A stretch of 15,430 nt of DNA from the NCBI GenBank assembly GCA_013202515.1, contig JABMRN010000162.1, forward strand, positions 1-15,430, given 5' to 3'. Under the pieces are notes generated by a model, which was not told where the DNA came from, did no database searches, and saw only the letters and a list, made by a program, of their open reading frames with translations. This DNA comes from Candidatus Omnitrophota bacterium. Lineage in GTDB: Bacteria > Omnitrophota > Gorgyraeia > JABMRN01. The position numbers were made by a program, and so were the translations under genes. This document shows, piece after piece, positions 1 through 6,077 of this stretch (its first letter is position 1; the number at the start of each line of letters is the position of its first letter).

Positions 1-186
1 AGTCCACTCTATCCACATAAGCGGTATGCCGAGCAAAAAAAGAGAAATAAAATACGGAATCATGAACGCGCCGCCGCCATTATTGGCAGCCTGTACCGGA
101 AACCTTAAGAAATTCCCAAGCCCAAGTGCACTACCGGCCACAGCCAGTATGATTCCAAGCTTTGATCCCCACCTTTGTCTTGCCAT
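1..186 (-). CDS. LeuT-like sodium-dependent amino acid symporter (NSS/SNF family), N-terminal fragment
   Basis: Only the first 62 codons are in the window; the gene continues past the left edge. The family imports amino acids or related small molecules across the inner membrane with sodium. The visible part covers TM1 and most of TM2: it has W6, then AGSALGLGN (17-25), FLRFP (26-30) and NNGGGAFMIPY (35-45), ending in GIPLMWIEW. This reads almost residue for residue like Aquifex LeuT as I remember it. The unwound TM1 stretch holds the sodium-site positions: G18, A20, L21 and N25 correspond to LeuT G20, A22, V23 and N27. LeuT N21 is Ser here. The ATG at 186-184 follows GGAG at 199-196 with good spacing and lies just before the conserved TM1. 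The family assignment is firm; the substrate is unknown. Confidence 0.93.
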   Translation of the reverse strand, partial: MARQRWGSKLGIILAVAGSALGLGNFLRFPVQAANNGGGAFMIPYFISLFLLGIPLMWIEWT

Positions 187-205
187 TGCATTTATCTCCA
201 AAATA

Positions 206-233
206 ATTATAATGCAAATTTAGCTGTTTTCAA
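206..233 (-). promoter_or_regulatory. Candidate sigma70 promoter for the LeuT-like gene
   Basis: On the minus strand TTGAAA (233-228) is followed after 16 bases by a perfect TATAAT (211-206). Transcription would begin near 199, leaving a leader of only about 13 bases that just includes the GGAG ribosome site. Seen directly as sequence; promoter function is inferred. Confidence 0.55.
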
Positions 234-272
234 TAGCTAATTAGCAATAGACAACAATAATCAACATGCCTA

Positions 273-300
273 TTGAATAATCTCGCAATAACATTATACT
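273..300 (+). promoter_or_regulatory. Candidate sigma70 promoter for the flavodoxin/lipoprotein pair
   Basis: TTGAAT (273-278) and TATACT (295-300) are separated by 16 bases and placed about 60 bases before the start at 364. A second possible -10, TATAGT, lies at 307-312. Consensus matches are good but AT-rich spacers yield such matches by chance. Confidence 0.45.
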
Positions 301-363
301 ACTTATTATAGTAAAATCCAAAATGCCAATTCCAAATTTTTCCTAGAACCGGAGGATTAGAAT

Positions 364-837
364 ATGAGAACAGCAGTTGTCTATTATTCCTACAGTGGCA
401 ATACACACCGCGTAGGTCAGCTCATAATAGGTGTTTTAAAATCCAAGGGCGAGGATGGAATACCCGTCAGGATCAGGCCCTTGAAGGAAGAGGTAAGTTT
501 TATTAAGCAGTGCAGGGATGCGTTTATGCGCAAGAAGCCCAAAATCTATAGGACAATGCTTGATTTAAAGGATTATGACAGAATTATTTTAGGCAGCCCG
601 GTATGGGCGTTTAATGCCGCTCCGGCAATCAGCACCTATCTAGAAGAATGTAGGTCAATTGAGGGCAAAGAGGCAATTTGTTTTGTGACATACGGAAGCG
701 GGGCAGGTAAAGACAAGACACTTAAGGCAATGAAAGAAAAGCTTACAGAGCGTGGTGCCAAGGTAGTCGCCGAAGTTTCGTTTCAGCAAAATGAAGGTCT
801 TGAATCTTGTAGGGAAAAATTAGAAAAGATATTATAG
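364..837 (+). CDS. Flavodoxin-like FMN-binding protein
   Basis: A 157-residue single-domain flavodoxin-fold protein. The N-terminal strand VVYYSY runs into SYSGNTHRV (9-17), the phosphate-binding loop for FMN. LGSPVWAFNAAPAI (76-89) is the second flavin-contact loop, with W81 probably stacking on the isoalloxazine ring, and TYGSGAGKD (109-117) is the third loop. The length is normal for the family, and there is no signal peptide or membrane segment, so it should be cytoplasmic. Its role is electron transfer or flavin-dependent reduction; the partner cannot be told. The start follows GGAGG at 351-355 with 8 bases spacing. It probably shares a transcript with the lipoprotein 29 bases downstream, but no functional link between them is evident. 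Confidence 0.85.
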   Translation: MRTAVVYYSYSGNTHRVGQLIIGVLKSKGEDGIPVRIRPLKEEVSFIKQCRDAFMRKKPKIYRTMLDLKDYDRIILGSPVWAFNAAPAISTYLEECRSIEGKEAICFVTYGSGAGKDKTLKAMKEKLTERGAKVVAEVSFQQNEGLESCREKLEKIL

Positions 838-866
838 ATAAAATACCGAAAATAAAGGAGGATGAG

Positions 867-1148
867 ATGAAGAGTTTGTCAGCTATGCTAGCATTACTTT
901 TGATTGTTGTATTCATTGCCGGTTGCGGAGTGCCAAAGAATCAGTATGATTCATTGGTAAAAGAAATGTCCACAATCAGATCTTCAGCAAGAAACCTAAG
1001 TGTTCAGGTTGCAACAATGAAGAGAGACCATGATAATTCGCTTAAGGAAATGGCTGACCTTAAGGTGGAAAATGCCATGCTTAAAAAGGAGAACATTCAA
1101 CTTAAAATAGACTTAGATAAAATATCCAAAGCCGCGCAGGGAAAGTAA
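867..1148 (+). CDS. Small coiled-coil lipoprotein
   Basis: A 93-residue protein with a lipoprotein signal: basic start (MKS), hydrophobic stretch about 5-17, then lipobox I-A-G-C with the lipidated cysteine at C20. The mature part is almost entirely helical and rich in charged residues. Leucine, valine, isoleucine and methionine recur with heptad-like spacing from about residue 27 to 88, indicating a coiled coil, perhaps oligomeric. Residue 21 is Gly, with no Asp at +2 to signal inner-membrane retention under the E. coli rule, so outer-membrane anchoring is possible. It is reminiscent of Lpp-type structural lipoproteins in size and shape, but I recognise no specific family. The start follows a strong AAGGAGG at 855-861. 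A structural or envelope-spacing role is inference only. Confidence 0.75.
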   Translation: MKSLSAMLALLLIVVFIAGCGVPKNQYDSLVKEMSTIRSSARNLSVQVATMKRDHDNSLKEMADLKVENAMLKKENIQLKIDLDKISKAAQGK

Positions 1149-1188
1149 GCAAAATAATTAATTAAATCTATTGTAACCTTTTGCGATC

Positions 1189-1220
1189 AATCCCTGTCTG
1201 ATTTGCATCAGGCAGGGATT
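1189..1220 (+). promoter_or_regulatory. 13-bp hairpin overlapping the HD-GYP ribosome site
   Basis: The left arm aatccctgtctga (1189-1201) and right arm tcaggcagggatt (1208-1220) pair over 13 positions with one G-U, around a 6-base loop. It lies 40 bases after the lipoprotein stop and 8 bases before the HD-GYP start. No T-run follows on either strand, so it is not a classic intrinsic terminator. The only purine-rich ribosome-site candidate for the HD-GYP gene, GGGA at 1215-1218, is inside the right arm. The hairpin could therefore block translation, end the lipoprotein transcript or protect its 3' end. The structure is seen; the function is inferred. Confidence 0.6.
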
Positions 1221-1228
1221 AAACTTAC

Positions 1229-2611
1229 ATGCCAAAATACCGCATAAAAACACCCCTAGCTTATAAAGTATATATAATTGTGCTGATAAGCGTTGCATTC
1301 TGCGCGCTTTTTATAGGCACCTTCAATTATTACGAAAATAAGAAAATGCTGAGCGAAAATATCGGTAGCGGCTTAAAGAAAATAGCCCAGACCGCTGCGT
1401 TAGGCATAAACGTTGATAAGCTAGAGAGCATTCAATCTGCACAAGACAGTTCATATGCCATCACCAGGAGTCATTTGTTGGAGGTAAAGAACTACAATGA
1501 AATTGATGCCCCGCTTTATATCTTAAAAAAAGCTGATAAAAAAACTGCTTCGCTTCTTGTTACAACTGAACCAGGTGCCATGATAGGCTCAAAGTACCGT
1601 ATAAATCCTACATTGCATCGTGTTTTTAATGTTGGCAGAAGCGCCTTTTCGCCCATATACGTTGATAAAAGCGGAACATGGATTTCCGCATATGCCCCCA
1701 TAAAAGATAAAGAGGGAAAAATGATCGGCGTTTTGGAGTTAAATCACCACGTCGGTTATTACGTTAAACGGTTAAGAACAAGGCTTATTCATATTAGTGT
1801 ACTTTGTTTTGTTGGGTTCCTTGTAGGGGCACTTTTGAGTGTGCCTTTACTGAAACCCATCGTCAATTCCATAAATATCCTGAGGATAGCTGCTTCCGAG
1901 ATGGAAAAGGGAAATTATGACTTCAAAATTAGTTTAAATACTTCGGATGAGATCGGTTTTCTTGCCGACGCTTTTGAAAAAATGCGCGTTGCTATAAAGG
2001 ATTATACAGAAAAGCTTAAAGTAGCGTGGATGATGGAGAAAAAAGCGCACCTGGAATCGGTAAAGGCGCTCTCTGAAGCCATTGCTGTCAGGGAGCCTTA
2101 CACGAAGGGACACATAGAGCGCGTTTCAAAATACGCCGAACTCATATCAAAGGAATTGGGCCTCGCAAAAGAAGAAATAGACACTATAAAATACGGATGT
2201 ATCCTGCATGATGTCGGAAAAATCGGAGTAAATGTAGATATAATAAACAAGACGTCGAAGCTGACACCTTCGGAGTATGAAAAGATCAAGAAACACCCAT
2301 ATATGGGTGTTCAGATAATAAGGGGTGTTAAGTTTCTTGAGAAGGCAAAGGATATTATTCTCTATCATCAGGAGCGCTATGACGGATTGGGATATCCCCG
2401 CGGTCTTAAAGGCGAGGAAATACCGATTTCTGCACGCATAGTCGCCCTAGCCGATACCTATGATGCCATGTCAAGCGATAGGCCCTATCGACAGAGGCTT
2501 AAGGAGCCCGAAATAATATTAAAGATAAAGAAAGAATCGGGAAAGCAGTTTGATCCTAATGTAGTGGATGCGTTTCTTAAGGTAAAAAAGGAATTAGGAC
2601 CCCTCGCATAA
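1229..2611 (+). CDS. Membrane HD-GYP protein with Cache-like sensor and HAMP domain (predicted cyclic-di-GMP phosphodiesterase)
   Basis: This 460-residue sensor enzyme has TM1 about 12-32, a periplasmic region about 33-186, TM2 about 187-208, HAMP about 209-261 and an HD-GYP domain about 270-455. The periplasmic part ends in WISAYAPIKDKEGKMIGVLEL, typical of Cache/PAS-like sensors. HD-GYP landmarks are YTKGH (H295), HDVGKIG (H327, D328), the HP motif (H356), YHQERYDGLGYP (379-390) and ALADTYDAM (D409). The family hydrolyses cyclic-di-GMP to lower its level and so steer the motile/sessile switch and surface polysaccharide. The usual HHE motif is HQE (Q381), so one expected metal ligand differs. 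No strong ribosome site precedes the ATG; the candidate GGGA lies in a hairpin. The start is supported by TM1 beginning at residue 12. A role in regulating the downstream glycan genes is possible but not shown. Confidence 0.92.
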   Translation: MPKYRIKTPLAYKVYIIVLISVAFCALFIGTFNYYENKKMLSENIGSGLKKIAQTAALGINVDKLESIQSAQDSSYAITRSHLLEVKNYNEIDAPLYILKKADKKTASLLVTTEPGAMIGSKYRINPTLHRVFNVGRSAFSPIYVDKSGTWISAYAPIKDKEGKMIGVLELNHHVGYYVKRLRTRLIHISVLCFVGFLVGALLSVPLLKPIVNSINILRIAASEMEKGNYDFKISLNTSDEIGFLADAFEKMRVAIKDYTEKLKVAWMMEKKAHLESVKALSEAIAVREPYTKGHIERVSKYAELISKELGLAKEEIDTIKYGCILHDVGKIGVNVDIINKTSKLTPSEYEKIKKHPYMGVQIIRGVKFLEKAKDIILYHQERYDGLGYPRGLKGEEIPISARIVALADTYDAMSSDRPYRQRLKEPEIILKIKKESGKQFDPNVVDAFLKVKKELGPLA

Positions 2612-2717
2612 ATATCGCAAGCCCCAGACCCTTATTCACAAAATTCTCTTTATTTTATCCCTGTATTATAATATAATATTACCCAATATAACGACGTTAA
2701 CAGATTGGAGAATGTGA
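2612..2717 (+). promoter_or_regulatory. Spacer with likely promoter of the glycan operon
   Basis: The only non-coding stretch of any length before thirteen tightly packed genes. It contains two overlapping TATAAT boxes, at 2667-2672 and 2672-2677. Upstream -35 matches are weak (TTCTCT at 2644-2649, 17 bases before the first box). No terminator hairpin for the HD-GYP gene is visible. GGAG at 2707-2710 sits 7 bases before the next ATG. A promoter here is inferred from position and the -10 match. Confidence 0.4.
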
Positions 2718-3476
2718 ATGAAGCCAGCAATATCAGTTGTAATAATAACGAAGAATGAGGAAGATCATATAGCTGAATGCGTTAGAAGTGCCGCATGGGC
2801 AGAAGAGGTACTTGTCATAGATGATGATAGCACTGATTCAACGCGCGAGATAGCCAAGAATAACGGGGCAACGGTCATAATGCGAAAAATGGATGTAGAG
2901 GGCAAACATCGAAATTTTGCGTACTCCAGGGCAAGGAATCCTTGGGTTTTGAGTCTTGATGCAGATGAGAGAATAAGTCCTGCTTTAAAGGACGAGCTTA
3001 CTAGAATAGTAGAGGGTTCTCCTAAAGAAAATGCATTCAGTATCCCTATAAAAACATATATAGGAACGCATTGGATTAGGAGTGGTGGTTGGTATCCAGC
3101 CCCGAAGGTAAGATTTTTTAGAAAAGATAAATTCAAATACGAAGAGGTCGAGGTTCATCCGCGTGTATTTATAGATGGTCCCTGCGGACATCTAAAGGGC
3201 GATATTATTCACTATTCATATAAGGATTTTCATGAATTTTTTGAAAGCCTAAATAACCAGACTACATTGGAAGCGAAAAAATGGTTTAATGAAAAACGAA
3301 AGATAAATACTAGAGGAATGCTGCGTAAATTATGTGATAGATTTCTAAAAGCCTATTTTTTAAAAAAGGGATACAAAGATGGTTTGGTAGGTTTTGCTGT
3401 ATCGTATGCAGGCGGACTTTATCAATTTATGAGTTACATGAAATATAAGGAAATGCTTCGTAATGCCCAGAGATAG
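2718..3476 (+). CDS. GT2 glycosyltransferase, WaaE/KdtX-like (first of a tandem pair)
   Basis: A 252-residue GT-A fold transferase that would add one sugar from a nucleotide-sugar donor to a lipid-linked or LPS-core acceptor at the cytoplasmic face. SVVIITKNEE (6-15) is the family-opening motif, VIDDDSTDST (33-42) contributes donor binding, and LDADERI (80-86) holds the DxD metal site (D81, D83). RFFRK and the conserved aromatic-rich middle match WaaE-type enzymes, which put glucose on LPS-core heptose in enterobacteria. The C-terminal tail KKGYKDGLVGF plus a hydrophobic stretch suggests membrane association. GGAG 7 bases upstream supports the start. It overlaps the next gene, a paralogue, by 14 bases. 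The GT2/WaaE-like class is clear; the donor and acceptor are unknown. Confidence 0.88.
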   Translation: MKPAISVVIITKNEEDHIAECVRSAAWAEEVLVIDDDSTDSTREIAKNNGATVIMRKMDVEGKHRNFAYSRARNPWVLSLDADERISPALKDELTRIVEGSPKENAFSIPIKTYIGTHWIRSGGWYPAPKVRFFRKDKFKYEEVEVHPRVFIDGPCGHLKGDIIHYSYKDFHEFFESLNNQTTLEAKKWFNEKRKINTRGMLRKLCDRFLKAYFLKKGYKDGLVGFAVSYAGGLYQFMSYMKYKEMLRNAQR

Positions 3477-4245
3477 AATATCTGCAGTAATCATAACCAA
3501 AGACGAAGAGGGCAATATCGCGCGATGCTTAGACAGCCTTAAGTGGGTGGATGAGATCGTGGTTGTTGATGGAGAATCGCGGGATAGGACACCCGAGATA
3601 GCGCTCTCATATGGTGCAAAGGTCATAACCCACAAGTTCGAGAGCGACTTTGGCCTTGAGAGAAACATCGGAAATGATAATGCCTCCGGAAAGTGGATTA
3701 TTGCCATGGATGCCGATGAGGTGCTTCCCCCTGATACCCGCACAAAAATAGAAGGAATTTTAGATAAAGGTACTGATGCCGATGCCTATAATGTTCTTCG
3801 TAAACAGTTTTTCCTCGGTAAATTCATGGAACATGGCGGCAGGTACCATAGAATAATAAATTTCTTCAAAAAAGACAAAACACACTTTGAAGGAAAAGTG
3901 CATCATCTGGTGAAGGTTAAGGGTACAGTAAAAGACGCTGATTTCTGTATTGAACATTATCCCTTTAATTCGATTTCACAATTTACAGCAAAACATAATC
4001 GCTATACGGATTGTGAAGCAAAAGAGATGCTGGAGAATTTTGGCGATTCAAAATACAAAGAGATTAGATATAACCTTACTGTAAAGCCTATTAAATTGTT
4101 CATTAAAACATACATAAAGAAAAAGGGTTACAAAGACGGGTTGCATGGCCTGGTATTTTGCCTTCTTTTTACGTGGGGTTCCATCCTAAAGTGGGCTAAA
4201 TATTGGGAACTTTGTGAAAATCTCAAAAAACAAAGAAAGGACTAG
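3463..4245 (+). CDS. GT2 glycosyltransferase, WaaE/KdtX-like (second of a tandem pair)
   Basis: A 260-residue enzyme of the same subfamily as its upstream neighbour. ISAVIITKDEE (6-16), VVDGESRDRT (34-43) and AMDADEV (81-87, D83 and D85 as the DxD pair) align directly with the first copy. Both end in an identical KKGYKDGL motif followed by a hydrophobic helix. The donor loop differs (DGESRD here, DDDSTD there), so the two copies probably use different donors or acceptors. The ATG overlaps the previous stop region by 14 bases, with AAGG at 3447-3450 at long spacing; translational coupling is likely. A consecutive sugar addition by the two enzymes is the simplest reading but is inference. Confidence 0.88.
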   Translation: MPRDRISAVIITKDEEGNIARCLDSLKWVDEIVVVDGESRDRTPEIALSYGAKVITHKFESDFGLERNIGNDNASGKWIIAMDADEVLPPDTRTKIEGILDKGTDADAYNVLRKQFFLGKFMEHGGRYHRIINFFKKDKTHFEGKVHHLVKVKGTVKDADFCIEHYPFNSISQFTAKHNRYTDCEAKEMLENFGDSKYKEIRYNLTVKPIKLFIKTYIKKKGYKDGLHGLVFCLLFTWGSILKWAKYWELCENLKKQRKD

Positions 4246-4250
4246 TTTTT

Positions 4251-5363
4251 GTGAAAAAAGTTCTAGTAACAGGCGGGGCGGGATTTATTGGATCGCATCT
4301 TGTTGACAGGCTTGTAAAAGAAGGTCACTCTGTGCGCGTTCTCGATAATTTCCAGCCTCAGGTACACCAGGGGAAGAAGCCGGAATATCTTAATAAAGAG
4401 GCAGAGTACATTGAGGGGGATGTGCGCAAAGAGCCCGACTTAAAAAAGGCTTTGAAGGATGTATCTTGCCTTTTTCATTTCGCTGCAAAAGTAGGTGTTG
4501 GCCAGTCTATGTATGAGATTGAGGATTATGTCAGTTGCAATACATACGGAACAGCTGTTTTATTGAACTTTATAGTAAATAACAAAGTTCCGATCAAAAA
4601 AATTATAGCCGCAAGCTCAATGTCTATATATGGGGAAGGCCAGTATGCGTGTGGTAAATGCGGAGAAAAAACACCATATCTAAGAAGTGAAGAACAGCTA
4701 AAGAAGAAAGATTGGGAAGTTCTGTGCTCAGATTGCGGTAGCATTCTAAAGCATATTCCTACCAATGAAAATAAGAAGCTTCTTTCAACATCTGTTTATG
4801 CCCTGACGAAAAAGGATCAAGAAGAGCTTTGTCTTATAATTGGTCAGAGCTTTCGCATTCCTACTGTGTGTCTACGTTTTTTCAATGTTTATGGACCTAG
4901 ACAATCACTTTCAAACCCTTACACGGGGGCCTGCGCAATATTTTCCTCAAGAATAAAGAATAATAAGCAGCCCTTTATTTACGAAGATGGATTACAGACG
5001 AGGGATTTTATCGATGTACGTGATATTGCCGAGGCTTGTATCCTAGCTATGAAAAGTAGTGATGTTGATTATAGGGCCCTGAACGTCGGTACGGGAAAAG
5101 CAGTAGCCATACTGGAAGTGGCAGAAACACTTTCAAAATTGTACGGAAAGGATCTTAAGCCTAAGGTGTTGAGCAAATTCAGAGTTGGTGATATAAGACA
5201 TTGCTATGCCGATATTAGTTCGATATCAAAAATTGGATTCAAACCAAAATATGCCCTTAAGCAAGGTTTAGGAAATCTGGTTGAATGGGGTAAAAAAGAG
5301 GATTTTGTAGACAAAACAGATTTGGCAGACAAGAAGTTGGATGAGTTCAATCTGAAGATCTGA
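4251..5363 (+). CDS. SDR nucleotide-sugar epimerase with inserted zinc ribbon (dTDP-L-rhamnose 4-epimerase-like)
   Basis: A 370-residue extended SDR. The NAD-binding glycine motif TGGAGFIGSH spans 7-16, DN at 32-33 binds the cofactor ribose, SSMSIYGEG is at 122-130, and the catalytic Y183-x3-K187 lies in SVYALTKKDQEEL. Between strand 5 and the catalytic tyrosine is an insert with C134-x2-C137 and C159-x2-C162, a probable zinc ribbon. The rest, including GVGQSMYEI, RFFNVYGPRQSLSNPYTG and GDIRHCYADIS, matches a widespread SDR group that databases often label dTDP-L-rhamnose 4-epimerase. I recall that group as sharing the cysteine insert. It would make a nucleotide sugar for the glycan in the cytoplasm. 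The start is GTG, 10 bases after AAGG and 5 bases after the preceding stop. The exact substrate is uncertain. Confidence 0.87.
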   Translation: MKKVLVTGGAGFIGSHLVDRLVKEGHSVRVLDNFQPQVHQGKKPEYLNKEAEYIEGDVRKEPDLKKALKDVSCLFHFAAKVGVGQSMYEIEDYVSCNTYGTAVLLNFIVNNKVPIKKIIAASSMSIYGEGQYACGKCGEKTPYLRSEEQLKKKDWEVLCSDCGSILKHIPTNENKKLLSTSVYALTKKDQEELCLIIGQSFRIPTVCLRFFNVYGPRQSLSNPYTGACAIFSSRIKNNKQPFIYEDGLQTRDFIDVRDIAEACILAMKSSDVDYRALNVGTGKAVAILEVAETLSKLYGKDLKPKVLSKFRVGDIRHCYADISSISKIGFKPKYALKQGLGNLVEWGKKEDFVDKTDLADKKLDEFNLKI

Positions 5364-5379
5364 GGAAAAGAGGAGTGTC

Positions 5380-6075
5380 GTGGAAGAGCGATTTCTTTCT
5401 GTTATAATGCCGGTTTATAATGAAAAAAATACCATCAACGAAGTTATGGACAATGTCCTTAAGCTGGGAATTGTTAAGGAATTAATTGTAGTGGACGATG
5501 CATCAACTGATGGCACGCGAGAACTTCTTGAAAATAACAAATTCACAGACAGAGTGAAGAAGATATATCACAAGAAAAATTCCGGTAAGGGAAGTGCTGT
5601 TAGAAGTGCCCAGAAAGAGATTACAGGCGAGGTAGTAGTAATACAGGACGCTGATCTAGAATATGATCCTGAGGAGCTAGCAGAGCTCTGTAGGCCCATA
5701 AGAAAAGGTGTAGCAGATGTGGTATATGGTTCCAGGCTTTGGGGTGGAAAGCCACAGCGTGTTTATATGTTCTGGCACTTGATGGGAAATAGATTTTTGT
5801 CATTTGTAGCAGATATTTTATATAACGCTACGCTAACGGATATAGAAACCTGTTACAAGGTGTTTAAAAGCGATATTTTCAAAAGGATTAACATCAAGTC
5901 AAATGATTTTTCTATGGAGCCGGAGCTTACAGCCAAGGTTTTAAAAAAGAAATTGCGTGTTTATGAAATGCCTATTTCTTATTATGGCAGGACCTACGAA
6001 GAGGGCAAAAAGATTACCTGGTTGCATGGTTTCTCGGCCCTCTGGGCGTTATTAAAATACAGATTCGTTGATTAA
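5380..6075 (+). CDS. GT2 polyprenyl-phosphate sugar transferase (DPM1-like)
   Basis: This 231-residue, soluble-looking GT2 protein resembles dolichol-phosphate mannose/glucose synthases, which move one sugar from a nucleotide onto polyprenyl phosphate at the inner membrane. SVIMPVYNE (7-15), LIVVDDASTDGT (35-46), KNSGKGSAVR (66-75) and IQDADLEYDP (88-97; D90 and D92 as DxD) are all family landmarks, as is YGSRLWGG. No C-terminal membrane anchor is evident. The GTG start follows AGGAG at 5371-5375 with only 4 bases spacing; GAGG at 5362-5365 is a looser alternative. The lipid-linked sugar it makes is a plausible donor for one of the GT-C membrane proteins downstream. A second member of the family lies at the right edge. 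Confidence 0.88.
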   Translation: MEERFLSVIMPVYNEKNTINEVMDNVLKLGIVKELIVVDDASTDGTRELLENNKFTDRVKKIYHKKNSGKGSAVRSAQKEITGEVVVIQDADLEYDPEELAELCRPIRKGVADVVYGSRLWGGKPQRVYMFWHLMGNRFLSFVADILYNATLTDIETCYKVFKSDIFKRINIKSNDFSMEPELTAKVLKKKLRVYEMPISYYGRTYEEGKKITWLHGFSALWALLKYRFVD

Positions 6076-6077
6076 CA

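Larger units (their letters stand above)
187..363. other. Divergent intergenic spacer
   Basis: A 177-base AT-rich spacer separates the minus-strand symporter from the plus-strand flavodoxin-like gene. It holds one promoter candidate in each direction. I see no RNA gene, operator palindrome or conserved riboswitch in it. Confidence 0.6.

Noticed and set aside
26..223. Plus-strand open frame of 65 codons
   Set aside because: It is the antisense shadow of the LeuT-like gene on the minus strand, whose protein is clearly conserved.
1189..1220. Hairpin as a standard intrinsic terminator
   Set aside because: No T-run follows the stem on either strand; kept as a regulatory candidate instead.
2712..2717. 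ATG-TGA start-stop pair just before the first GT2 gene
   Set aside because: Only one base after the ribosome site, too close to be used; probably chance.
2765..3743. Long minus-strand open frames of 123 and 127 codons under the two GT2 genes
   Set aside because: They lie opposite well-supported glycosyltransferase genes, show no recognisable motif and have no ribosome site.
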